From Coffea arabica (Eukaryota; Streptophyta; Magnoliopsida; Gentianales; Rubiaceae): a DNA stretch of 64,000 nt. Location: positions 23,065,557-23,129,556 of the forward strand of contig NC_092320.1 of assembly GCF_036785885.1 (NCBI RefSeq). Direction: 5' to 3'. Below, piece by piece: positions 49,631-59,763 of the stretch (the first letter of the stretch is position 1; each line of letters begins with the position of its first letter). Under the pieces are notes generated by a model. It did no database searches. It was not told the DNA's origin and was given only the letters and a program-made list of their open reading frames with translations. The position numbers were made by a program, and so were the translations under genes.

Positions 49631-51561
49631 GAAAGCAAATTGTCATCAAAGTAAATGAAATCAAATTTCTTTCCGGTAGTTATCAGCCCTATCCTATGAA
49701 TGCCTTTTAAAAACTTCTTGTGCTTTTTGATGGGTAATGTATGTAAATAAAAATATGGTCTGCTTTTGCAAATATCATTTTTTATTAATAACTGCCTCAT
49801 AGGTTTGTTAGGTTGGAATATAACCTGTGTAATCAATTCATTTTTTTGACGGGGTTCATTAAAATTTAAGATTGAGATGACTTCTAAATTCCACAACCAC
49901 AATCTGCTGTTAGTAGTACCTCATGTCTGTCAAGCAAGGCTTTATCATTGAGAATGAGAAGGTAACTGAAGGCCATTCTAATTCCCTTGAGAATCTAAAT
50001 CTTGCTTTTGCCATATTCACTTGTACTTGAGAGTTAAACCCATTTGGTAATAAGAAGCTCCAGGTGCCTTAAAAGGTGCATTGCAGGAATACTGTCAGGA
50101 TAGTCAAATTGACTAGTTAAGTACTAAAGAACATAATTCATGAGGGCAAGATTGTGCAGATATTAATTGGTAAGGAGTTTACTTTTTTCCCTCCCTTGTG
50201 CTTGAAGTTAAAAAGTGCTTAGACTGTTCCACAAAGCAAATTCATTTTCATTTAGATATTTTATGCCCATGGTGAAGGTGCCATAAGATGCTTAGGATAT
50301 CTACTGTTAGTTTTATTGACCCAGAAAGCAAATTCATTTTCATTTAGACTTTTGAGAGCCCATGGTGAAGGTGCCATAAGATGCTTAGGATATCTACTGT
50401 TAGTTTTATTGACAAGTTTAGGATCTCTTGGGCAGTTTGGTGTTGTATTCTGCTTGCCATTTCTTTAGACCTTATGGATCACTGGTAGCAAGTTACTTAC
50501 TGCAGCTTGATTGAAAATTTAGTGCTGAATTACTACACTAGTAATAGTTGGAACATACCTTGAGCTTATGCTAGGCTGGATATCGATTATCAGCTCTTTG
50601 AACTCCCAAGATATGGATTGAACTGCATACTTCTTAAAACTTACAGACCTGAGTATTGATTTGGAGTTTTTATGAGGTTTGTAATTCAAATCTAGCAGAA
50701 GGACTGTATCATTGCTTGCCCCTGTGAGCTTGATATCATAATATGTGTATGTTTCTATACTCATCTAATCATGATTTATGGCAGTATATCTTTCTACACA
50801 GCATGTATCTACACTAAGTGGATAGTTGTCCATGTAGGCTTTCAAATTTCTTCCATTTCTGTTTTGGAGGGTTGAAATGAACAGAATGCCGTAGAATTGA
50901 GAGGTTGTATAGTAGATGCATTGAAGTTTGTTGAAGCTGTTTTGCTTTCTTGGATGGTTAAAATGTACAGAATGTCCATTTCTGCTTTTAAACTTGGTTC
51001 TTATTTGGCTTCTTTTGTTTCTCCTCTCCAATTTGTATTTTCTTATTGTTGATTCGCAATGCTGTTTGGTTAGCCAGCAGAGTACCGGCTGGTGGTTGCC
51101 AGTGTCGGTCATAGTTTTCAAATTTGCCTGTTTTTAATTGAAAGTGCTTTCTTTTTTACTGAACTATGGTGTTAATATTGTGTATAGCTCTTTCAAAGTC
51201 TTCTTGTCAAAGCAGGCTCATCTTTTTGAGTGATAAGCCATCGAGACATCACTATGTGTACTTGGACAGGACCAGTGAAGATCTATTTAATGTTTCCTTT
51301 CTGATTCAGCATCCCTCTTACATCTAGTTCTTGGTCATGCAGATGCAGATAGAATCAAGTTCTCTTTTGAAGGTTCAAGTGTTGATCCTGGTCTGCAACA
51401 CAAGGCATGCTGCATTTCGAGGATGAACCTCTTGGCTTGGAACTTTTCGCCAACTCATTGCATGCCAAAAAAGAAGGTTGCAGCTTTTCCAGTGATGAAA
51501 GGTGTACACCTTGAGCCTCGTGGGTCGTGTGGATGAACCATTTTGCAAGACAATCAAGAAC
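49631..51561. other. Downstream flank of CIP111, no gene recognised
   Basis: It contains the CIP111 3' UTR and a local tandem duplication (50233-50412). No convincing ORF was found. Confidence 0.5.
50233..50412. repeat. Tandem duplication, two units of about 92 bp
   Basis: Unit one (50233-50324) and unit two (50325-50412) both begin AAAGCAAATTCATTTTCATT and share GGTGAAGGTGCCATAAGATG and CTACTGTTAGTTTTATTGAC, with only a few differences. No coding sequence is involved. Confidence 0.92.
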
Positions 51562-51767
51562 ATATTGGGTTTTATTGACATCTCAAATAATTAAAGAAAC
51601 ATATTCGAAGAAATTCTGACCCCCAGTTGGAATGGTTTGTGGGTTCCGAACAGCTATAGCAGCCGAACCTAATAAGATAGCAATTACAGCCTAGTACTTG
51701 GCCGTGGGCTTGGAAACCCCCTATTTGCCAATAGAAATGTTGGCCTACTTCCACACCGGATATACTC
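51562..51767 (-). pseudogene. atpI: Plastid atpI fragment in nuclear DNA (NUPT)
   Basis: On the minus strand the frame reads [20 protein letters not shown], then GQV, and after a small deletion [20 protein letters not shown] (with mutations) and [10 protein letters not shown], ending near DVNKTQ. These are the first 75 or so residues of plastid ATP synthase CF0 subunit a (AtpI) without its start. A loss of about 12 bases after GGCCAAGTACT and several stops rule out function. The flanks do not look like atpI neighbours (rps2, atpH), so a short plastid DNA piece was inserted in the nucleus. Confidence 0.85.
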
Positions 51768-51982
51768 GCAACATTCTTGGATTCATATGTCATCATACTA
51801 AAACAAGAAGATGCTGACCAGTGATGTGAGAACTTTTGGTCCCTAGAGTTTTAATAGTTTGTACTGTTGTATAGTATGTATTGGAGTAATTTAGGTTTGG
51901 ATATCAATGTGCAGTGATATGTAATGCCTCATACGTTCCCTTTCCGTTTGTCCTGTCCTGTTCAATCCGTCACCATGCAGAC

Positions 51983-52511
51983 TAGGCCTGTCAACGGGTC
52001 GGGTCTAGACCCGGATCCGGACCGGATCCGTGAAATTATTGCGGGTATGGGTAGGGATTTAATTCCGTTTTCCGGATCCGGATCCGGATCCGTTTTGTCA
52101 AACAAAAAAACGGGTCGGATACGGAATATAGTATTCCGGCCCGTATTAGACCCGGATCCGGATATAAATGAATTAATAATTTTAAATATATATATTTATC
52201 AATATAATTTGATTAGAGTGATGTATTTTAATAAAGTTAATTTGATTTCTTTTCTTATTTGGTTTTTTCTTTGCATTAGTTAAAAATTAGTTTACAAATA
52301 TATTTTTTTTCATTTTTATTAGAAATTATAAATTTTGCTAAATTTGTTCGGGTAGACCCGGATCCGGATCCGGGACCCGCCGGACCCGGATCCGGAACAT
52401 AGAATAAAAGACCCGTCGGGTAAACGGGTCGGGTCCGGGTCCGGCATAGTAATTCGGGTCCGGGTCCGGAATAATGAATTCCGGCCCGGACCCGGCCCGT
52501 TGACAGCCCTA
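51983..52511. mobile_element. hAT-like nonautonomous element, 529 bp, 8-bp target duplication ATGCAGAC
   Basis: The left end TAGGCCTGTCAACGGGTCGG and the right end, read inward, TAGGGCTGTCAACGGGCCGG are matching terminal inverted repeats. ATGCAGAC flanks it at 51975-51982 and 52512-52519. An 8-bp duplication is typical of hAT elements. Both subterminal regions are GC-rich, made of repeated GGATCCGGATCC-type words, while the middle is AT-rich. No transposase is encoded. Confidence 0.93.
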
Positions 52512-52519
52512 ATGCAGAC

Positions 52520-53317
52520 TCCATCAGATATACATATTGAATGTCTTTGTGATGGATCAAGAATGGATAGGTTTTTTTCTTTTCTTTTCTTTGTTTGGTT
52601 TTTTCTCATTTTTACTAAACCTCATGCAGGTGGATTATATCATCACTGGCAAGATCAAGAATAGATAGTCTACTCGATAGAAATAGGAGATACCCCTTAT
52701 TCTCGTCCAGTCAGGGTTCGTTTGGAAGTTCCCTTGCCTCTTTTTTTTTCTTTTTTTCTTTTTTTTTCCCTTCCGAATGTGAAAGTGGAAGCTCTTTCAT
52801 CGCGGGATATTTTTTCATCCGATGGAATAAGAAAAATAGGTCAATCAAAGCACTTATCCCCATCTTCTCCTCCCTTTGAGAAAGAGGCAGCTGTTTCAAT
52901 ATGTATGATCAAAAGGCAAATTTAAGCATACATTTTAAAGTGGGTTGTTGATAATTAGTTTCCTCCTGCTGATATTTTATCATAATTATTTAGGTACATT
53001 TTTTGTTTTTATTTTTGGCGGACATTTCTGTATATCATCTAGAGAGCTGCATGCAGGGATGATTGTAATCCGTGAATTTTAGGAAATTCATTTTGTTCCT
53101 CAATATGTTTAACACCACCTGCTTGGTTTTGGTGAGCTCAACATGCATGCACCATTAATTTCTATCTATTGCTATTTTTTTTTTAGGTGGTGCAAAACTT
53201 TTTGAGCAAAGAGTTGGATAAATTTTGGATTACAATTTAAAAAAATGGTAAAAGGTCTGGCTTTATAAACCAGACTTTGCATTCAAAGAATTAGATAGAA
53301 CTTGATTTGAAGTAAAA
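52520..53317. other. Spacer, no gene recognised
   Basis: No convincing ORF. Poly-pyrimidine runs occur near 52741-52768. Confidence 0.5.
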
Positions 53318-53328
53318 TGCATAAAGTC

Positions 53329-53724
53329 TTTTTTTTTTCCTAACAAACGTTAACTGTTCTATATGTATGCTATCAACACTTGATAGTACAAGGATTAGTT
53401 ACAAAAAGGGGTCACTGTCCTCATTTTCTTCGGTGCTAAGTCTATCAGTCATATTGGAAAATCTTGTTCTCATTTAATATCATGCACTAACTTTACAGCA
53501 AACTGAGTTAGTGAATGGCTGATTTCATTTCCTGACTTAGGTATAAATGAGAAACTACAGCTTTCAAAACCTGTTTTGAGATCCTGAACGTCTTCCAGGA
53601 TAGTTGCAATGTTGAAATCATAGTCATTGCACCTATTTATATGGCCCGCTACTGATTTGCAGTCTGTGTGAACTATTATTTTAGTCCACCCTGCAGTCTT
53701 GGCCATTAGCATTGCATTCCTTAC
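53329..53724 (-). mobile_element. LINE D: 5'-truncated LINE (RNase H end and 3' UTR), 11-bp target duplication
   Basis: TGCATAAAGTC flanks it at 53318-53328 and 53725-53735. On the minus strand it opens directly inside RNase H (MLMAKTAGWTKIIVHTDCKS), continues with FESCSFSFIPKSGNEISHSL, and ends with the LINE A family 3' UTR and an A-tail (T-run from 53329). Length is about 396 bp. It is a normal 5'-truncated, dead-on-arrival insertion. Confidence 0.93.
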
Positions 53725-53759
53725 TGCATAAAGTCAGTCTTCAAGAATATGTCAGATCT

Positions 53760-53932
53760 GCCTCCAACAGGGAGCTCAGATGGTGACCACATGCAGTAGT
53801 ATCCCGTAGGTCACCAGTTCGAACTTTATTGTGCTAAATTGCTGTGCATTCTTGGGCGGGGCTTTGTACAGTCTCAGGAGATTAGTCCGGCAAAAATGCT
53901 AGGATACCCCTGTGTGACAAAAAAAAAAAAAA
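53760..53932 (+). mobile_element. tRNA-derived SINE, about 173 bp, 17-bp target duplication
   Basis: A polymerase III A-box-like GAGCTCAGATGG (53772-53783) and a B-box-like AGTTCGAACTT (53816-53826) lie about 35 bases apart, as in a tRNA head. An A-run of about 16 ends the element. AAGAATATGTCAGATCT (53743-53759) and AAGAATATGTTAGATCT (53933-53949) are the target duplications, 16 of 17 identical. The family is not recognised. Confidence 0.9.
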
Positions 53933-53949
53933 AAGAATATGTTAGATCT

Positions 53950-55187
53950 TCTGTGAAAAAAGGCGTGTAATCCATTGAATCTGATGCTAATAGTACCTTG
54001 ACACAGGCATCTTTTTATATACTTCTAGTAGCATTGTTAAACCATATTTAATCTTCAATTAGTTGATCAATTGTCTTTATGTGATTGGCTTATAGTTTGA
54101 ATACTGAATGACTCAAGCTGTTAAAACTTTATATAGTGACTATGCAGTTACTATTTATTTGATGGTTGCTGTATAGTGTATGCATAGCTACTGCTGTATC
54201 TTTGGCAATTGCTATACTTATCTTGTGCTCAAGTAATCTAGTCACTCTTGACCTACTTAATTTATAAGTATGAGATTAAGAAACATGTGAAAATAAAAAG
54301 AAGTTTTATCTTCCAAGATTTATTTCTTTGTATTTGGAGTGGATTTATTTTCTACAATTTCAGTTTTTTCATTGCTATTTTTGTGTCTCATCTAGGCAAA
54401 ATGGAACAACAAATCAATTAATCAAACTTCGCCCAATCGAGTTGATAAAATGTTCGAGAATCGCATTTTAATGTGTTTTAGTTTAAAATTTACAGACTTT
54501 TATCATTGATTTAGTTTCACGGCTTTAACTCTCTTATTAATGGTTTTCTAATTTGTAAAAATGTTCAGTGGTTGCATTTTATTATGGGGAGATTCTATAA
54601 TCTCTCTTAAGTATCATACAACGAGTAAAATTCATCATCCAAAAGTATTATTAACCCTTAGATTAAATAGTGTTAAATATTTTAAATTTAAATTATTATC
54701 TTTAATGAGAGATACAACTTGAGAGAATCGTATTTGATAACATAGAATAGAATTTTTCTTTACTATGTAGTTTGTAACGTGAAAAATAAAAACTCTATAT
54801 TGAATATACGAGGGACAATTGTAAAGTAAAATGGGCTTTAGTTGACCATCTTTAAAACTTGACAGGGTCAAGATTGGGCTATTATTTGATCCACTGGTTG
54901 TTCCATAAAACGCCATCTATTTACTTTGCTAATTTTTCCAGAACCATGCGTAATTTAAAGGATCAAGTGTCTCGGCAATGTCAATGTACGACAAATCGGG
55001 TTAGCCTAATCTGGGCCATCAGATTCACAGACACACATGTATATATTTATGTATGTATTTAAACATGGCTATGTGTTCGATTACATGTGAAACATTAATA
55101 AGTTTTAGTGATTGCCAAAAAATCTATCAAGTTAGTGGGGAGGGAGGAGGAATAAGTTGGATGATTCAAGAAGAGGGAGTATGAGTG
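53950..55187. other. AT-rich spacer, no gene recognised
   Basis: Only short random frames are present and no repeat boundary was found. Confidence 0.5.
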
Positions 55188-55725
55188 AGAAGTTCTGAAC
55201 TCAAAATACATTAGTAGGGGAGCATTCCGTCTTAGAAAGGAACCTCCACGAGAGCAATGGTGGATGAAACGGAAGCAAGAATATTGGCTTGAGTAATGTA
55301 AACATTGATGAGAATCCAATGCCCTGAAAATCTAAGGGTTCCTACACAAGGTTTATCTACGGAAGATAAATCAAGGCCTAAGATTAGTCTGAAAGGTGCA
55401 CTTGATGGATAACAAGTGAATATTCCTATACTACCATTTGTCGATCCCAAGGGATGAAGGAGGTTAGGTTAGTCAAAAGATGGTTATCGGTTTAAGAACA
55501 TAAGGTGTCTCAGCTTTTTCAAGGTAAGAAAGGTAAAAAAATGCCTCAAGCCAATGTTTGAGTATCAGATGCTATGCTATGGTATTGAAATAACCCCGCC
55601 ATACTCCCTGAAAAATCTTGAATGACCGTAAACAGAAAGGTATTTTGTACCCGAAACTGACATAGGTGAATAGATAGAGAATACCTAGAAGCGCAAGACA
55701 ACTCTTTTTGAGGAACTCGACACCA
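55188..55725 (+). pseudogene. rrn23: Plastid 23S rRNA fragment in nuclear DNA (NUPT)
   Basis: About 540 bp aligns by eye, almost without gaps, to the middle of plastid 23S rRNA. Landmarks include GTAGGGGAGCATTCCGTCTT, GAATCCAATGCCCTGAAAA, AAGATGGTTATCGGTTTAAG, GTACCCGAAACTGACATAGG and GAGAATACCTAGAAGCGCAA. Most differences from the recalled plastid sequence are C to T or G to A, the pattern expected from methylated cytosine decay in nuclear plastid DNA. The match starts near the GAAGCTGTGGG region and ends after GGAACTCG. It is a truncated, nonfunctional copy. Confidence 0.9.
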
Positions 55726-56577
55726 CTTATACTGAAAGAAAACAAATCTATCACAAATCTAATTATGTCTTTCTCTTCCGCATCGAAAAATGTTAATGAC
55801 ACTCTCTTTGACTCTTTGATTGTGTGAATTAAATAAAAATACTTATATTCTTCAGTGAATTTACTAACACTTTTTCTTATGATAATAAAAATAAAAATTA
55901 GAGACATTGTTATCATGACATATATCAAAAAATTAAGGAGCATCACGAACAATGAGGAAGTTGTGTGCCATTAATATTTTATGTCCGCCCGTGTTGATTA
56001 GTATCGTTCTCCTTTCTTTTCCTACTTTGCCTTCTCGCTCCAGCCATCCACCTTTTTAACGAATTTGAAAAGAAATACTGACCAATTTGGTAAATAAAAT
56101 TCAATTTCCAATTGACCAATCAAAGGAAGCACAAAAAGTACTGCCAATTCTGTACGACTTCATGTTTCCTTGAGAAACTTTTGATGTCCTTTTCGAGTCT
56201 AGATATTGCTAAAGGCATTATTAAGACTATCATTTAGTTTTTTTTAATAGAAAAGATTATTTCATTCAAATAAATCTACACTATACATCAAACAAACATG
56301 ACACATATACATATTGATTGGAAATTAATAGATATAACAGATCTAAGAAAATAATACAAATAAAAATAACATTGATGCTTCTATATATTTTCCATCCAGA
56401 TGAACCACTGTAATCCAATACATCAATGCATGTCTGCTGACAATCAAATCTGATTAAAACTGGTTCAAGTCCAAAGAGAAATTTAGATATGATAATAATA
56501 AAGAAATTGCAGATCTGAGAAATTAGGTGCTAGATCTACAAAATTTCAATTTCATAAAGATAAAAATATAAAAAACT
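55726..56577. other. AT-rich spacer, no gene recognised
   Basis: No convincing coding frame or repeat end is visible. Confidence 0.5.
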
Positions 56578-56698
56578 TTCACTAGGAAAAATCTAGAAGA
56601 GAATAAAACTCTCGCTAAAACAATTTAGAAGAGAAGAAACTCTCATTAGGAGATCTTAGAAGAGAAAAATCTCTCATTAGAAAATCTTAGAAGAGAAT
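56578..56698. repeat. Short tandem repeat, period about 31 bp, nearly four units
   Basis: Units share TTAGAAGAGAA followed by an AAACTCTCATTAG-like block: near 56590, 56622, 56653 and 56684. No coding role is apparent. Confidence 0.8.
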
Positions 56699-57051
56699 TT
56701 ATTCAAATAAAAAAAATTAAGAATTATAAATAGTACTTCCTCCCATGGGAAAAGACCAGATTTGGTCTTTCTCTCATGGAAGAGATAAAGAAGATCTTGG
56801 CCGGAAGAGTTCTAGAAAAAAGGGAGAGAAAAGATTTTTAGAGAAAGAAACTGTACAAATAATGTAACTAGACATAGACTATCATTTAGTTATCCACTAA
56901 AACTTCTTATATTTTTAGAGAGATTACAATACTCAAAACTAGTCTTTTTTTTTTAAAAAAAAATTCTCTTGACTTTATGAATGAATCCCAAAAGAAGAAG
57001 CAAAAAATTGAGATGATAAAAGTCACAAATAAGTTGCAAATTCAACGTCTT

Positions 57052-57186
57052 GTTTGGATTGTAATTTTTCATAGAAAAATTTTTACGTTTTTTGTTAATA
57101 TATTTTTTAATTATTTTTTTACTTCACATACATTGAATCGTTATAATATATGTTTCGACAAAAACTCCTAAAGTAACAATCCAAAC
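57052..57186. mobile_element. MITE, 135 bp, GTTTGGATTGT terminal inverted repeats
   Basis: The left end GTTTGGATTGTAATTTTT mirrors the right end AAAGTAACAATCCAAAC. The inside shares words with 62664-62808 (TTCAC-rich, ATTGAATCGTTA versus ATTAAATCGTTA). It lies about 1.6 kb upstream of the MYBC1-like gene. Confidence 0.75.
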
Positions 57187-58806
57187 CGAAAATTTTCTTT
57201 TGTTCAAAAAGAGTTCACCTTAAGCTTAAAAAGTACTTGAGATTCCTTGCTTTTGTATTTGGATATTATTTGCACACATGTCATTTAGTGTGATTGCTGA
57301 TGCCTACTAACCTAAAATCACAAGCAATAGTGAGGAATCTTGAAATCAAAGTCAATCCTAAATATCCCAATGGGGCGATGGTTTTATCATGACAACCAAA
57401 ACAACCCCACCAAAACCCACATCGAGCACCCAAAAATATTCTCTCTTAATCAGAGAAAACTCTATCCACACAAATAAACTAATCACTTTATCTTTCACAC
57501 GAACCCCACAACCAAACACCTCCTTCATTTAAAACTCACTTGATTCCCACTTCAACAACAAACTACCTACAAAAGAATTCCCACAAAAAAGTGGCCTAAC
57601 TTTGCTATTAATTTTTTTTTTTTTTCCTCAAGCACTCTCTTATCTTTATTTCTTTCCTTTTCCCAGATCCCAATCACACTACATTCCTGCCCCCTAACAA
57701 AAACCTCATCTTTGATTTTGGGCCAAAACCCACAAAACTCCTAGCCAAAAAACCAAAATAAAAAAATAAAAAAATCCCCAAATCATCCACTCTGTTTTCA
57801 TGTGCGTGTAACCCACGCGCCCATGGCAAACGCAAGGAAGCAATCGCCAGTTGTCCTTTTTAAGATCCAAAGATCTTTTGAGACCTTGACTTCCTTAATT
57901 CCTACAAATCAACTCAGCTGCCACCTGATTGATTGCTACAGTCCAATGGATGCAGCGCGTGTACCGCACGCCCCAAACATTACTTCCCACCTCTCCACAC
58001 TGTATCTATAATTGTGTCCCAACTCCCATGTATAATAGATACAGAGATGCAGATACATATAAACAACTGTAAAATTTACTAGTACAAAACAAAAACAAAA
58101 ATCTTTTTTTTCTTCCAACACTCTGAACTATGGAACTATGTAGCTGTCGATCAAAGACTAAAAGATTAAAGGGAATAAAAAGACCCCCAAATCCCGGAAA
58201 AATAAAAACAAGAGGAAAGAAAACAGCTCTCCCAAGTCCCAACTCTCATAAAAATCCATAACAAAAGCATCAGCAAACAGTACTCCTAATAATAGCTGAA
58301 AAGAAGAAAACAAGATCCACCTCGAACACCCCTCCCCATAAACCACACACCCCCCCCCCCCCCCCCAAGCAATCCCCTCTTCCCCAAGACACAAACACCA
58401 CCAATTAACCACCCCTGGATCCTCATCAAAATCTTGCACTTTCTTCTTCCCCTCTTCCTCCCCTCTCTCTCTCTCTCTCTCTTCCAAAACTCAATCTTTT
58501 GTTTCCTAGAGGGAGAGGCACAAGAAATAAGAAAATTTGAGAAGTTTCCAAAACTTCTACCGTCCCTCCCAATTTTCTACACTCTTTTTAGCTCCCCCTT
58601 CACAGTACTAAAGTTTTAGTAGTAATCATTTTTCATCATCCTCATCATCATCATCATTAATAATCCCCTTTTCTTGATTTTTGAGTGTTCCAATTTGGAC
58701 GATACTCCGAACCCACAAAATTTTTTCCCTGTATCGAATAAATTAACCATCCCAAAAAGAGGATCTTTTTTTCGGTGGAGAAAAGGAAGAAAAAGAAAAG
58801 AAAAAT
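57187..58806 (+). promoter_or_regulatory. Promoter and CT-rich 5' UTR of the MYBC1-like gene
   Basis: This gene-free stretch turns from AT-rich to C-rich toward the gene. It has a C17 run (58350-58366) and a CT microsatellite (about 58461-58481), common in plant 5' UTRs and possible sites for GAGA-binding BPC proteins (inference). The start ATG has A at -3. No TATA box can be assigned with confidence. Confidence 0.5.
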
Positions 58807-59763
58807 ATGAGGGAGGATGACTCAAATTGGTTTGCTAAATGGGAGGAAGAACTCCCTTCTCCAGAAGAGCTGACGCCTTTGTCCCAAACCCTAATCACTC
58901 CTGATCTAGCTATATATTTCGATATTCGAAATCCCAACAGCCCGCATCACCACCACCACCATCAGCAGAATCCGCCGCCGCCGCCGCCTCCTCCGGCGCC
59001 GTCCCAAGGTCAGAACACTCCCTCCTCCCAGCCCAACTCATCTGCGGAGTTTGACTCCTCTGAGCTGGGTGGGACTGGCGGAGGGAGTGGAGGAGCAGGG
59101 GCGGGTTCAGGAGGCGAGGAGCCAGCTAGGACCCTGAAGCGGCCCCGGCTCGTGTGGACGCCACAGCTTCACAAAAGATTTGTGGATGCTGTGGCCCACT
59201 TGGGGATCAAGAATGCTGTCCCCAAAACTATAATGCAGTTGATGAGTGTAGATGGGCTAACACGCGAAAATGTCGCCAGCCATCTGCAGAAGTATAGGCT
59301 GTATTTGAAAAGAATGCAGAGTATTTCGAGTGGCGGCGGCAATGGTGGTGGTGTGAATGGTAATGCTTCAATGGCTGCAGCTGGAAGCGAACCAGATTTG
59401 TTTGCGAGTACGCCTGTTCCACCACACTTTCTGCATCCAGGCAGGCCGAATTCGGACCATTTCTTGCCTTTTGTGCCTATGACAATGCAGCATCATCATC
59501 AGATGGCAACAGTGGTGGGGCACCACCATCCTCACCCACAGCTACAGCAGCAGTTTAGGGATTTCGGTACATCCCCGCCTAATGGGCAGTTTGAGCATCG
59601 ATTTTTGCCCAGGCAATCACAGCAGCAGGTTCAGAGGATGGGGACACCAGTGCATGGTAATACTCCCGTAATGCCATCTTACATCGAGGATTTGGAATCA
59701 GCTACGGCTGCTAGTGCGAATGGGAGGAAAGTTCTCACCTTGTTTCCAACTGGGGATGATTGA
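58807..59763 (+). CDS. MYBC1: MYBC1-like GARP (MYB-SHLQKYR) transcription factor, intronless, 318 residues
   Basis: The protein is a nuclear DNA-binding transcription factor. MREDDSNWFA at the start and the following EEELPSPEEL-type block match the N-terminus of Arabidopsis MYBC1 (At2g40970) rather than LUX/PCL1. Low-complexity His (47-52), Pro (56-63) and Gly/Ser (88-104) runs follow. The single GARP domain covers about 111-170: RPRLVWTPQLHKRFVDAVAH, NAVPKTIMQLMSVDGLTREN and SHLQKYR at 158-164. The C-terminus (KVLTLFPTGDD) again matches MYBC1. The ORF is complete with no intron, as in LUX and MYBC1. Arabidopsis MYBC1 has been reported to lower freezing tolerance, while the sister genes LUX and BOA act in the circadian evening complex. 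A cold or clock role here is inference from family. Upstream is a long C/T-rich 5' UTR. Confidence 0.95.
   Translation: MREDDSNWFAKWEEELPSPEELTPLSQTLITPDLAIYFDIRNPNSPHHHHHHQQNPPPPPPPPAPSQGQNTPSSQPNSSAEFDSSELGGTGGGSGGAGAGSGGEEPARTLKRPRLVWTPQLHKRFVDAVAHLGIKNAVPKTIMQLMSVDGLTRENVASHLQKYRLYLKRMQSISSGGGNGGGVNGNASMAAAGSEPDLFASTPVPPHFLHPGRPNSDHFLPFVPMTMQHHHQMATVVGHHHPHPQLQQQFRDFGTSPPNGQFEHRFLPRQSQQQVQRMGTPVHGNTPVMPSYIEDLESATAASANGRKVLTLFPTGDD

Noticed and set aside
52276..52609. Gly/Pro/Arg-rich ORFs on the minus strand over 52276-52609
   Set aside because: They come from the GGATCC-word arrays of the hAT-like element and are not genes.
55095..55952. Minus-strand ORFs that look like proteins (for example frames at 55232-55450 and 55572-55952)
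   Set aside because: The 55188-55725 part is antisense to plastid 23S rRNA, and such frames are a well-known artefact; the rest is low-complexity.
57802..58619. Short ORFs upstream of the MYBC1-like gene
   Set aside because: They overlap CT and C homopolymers of the 5' region and show no domain; they may just be uORF-like noise.
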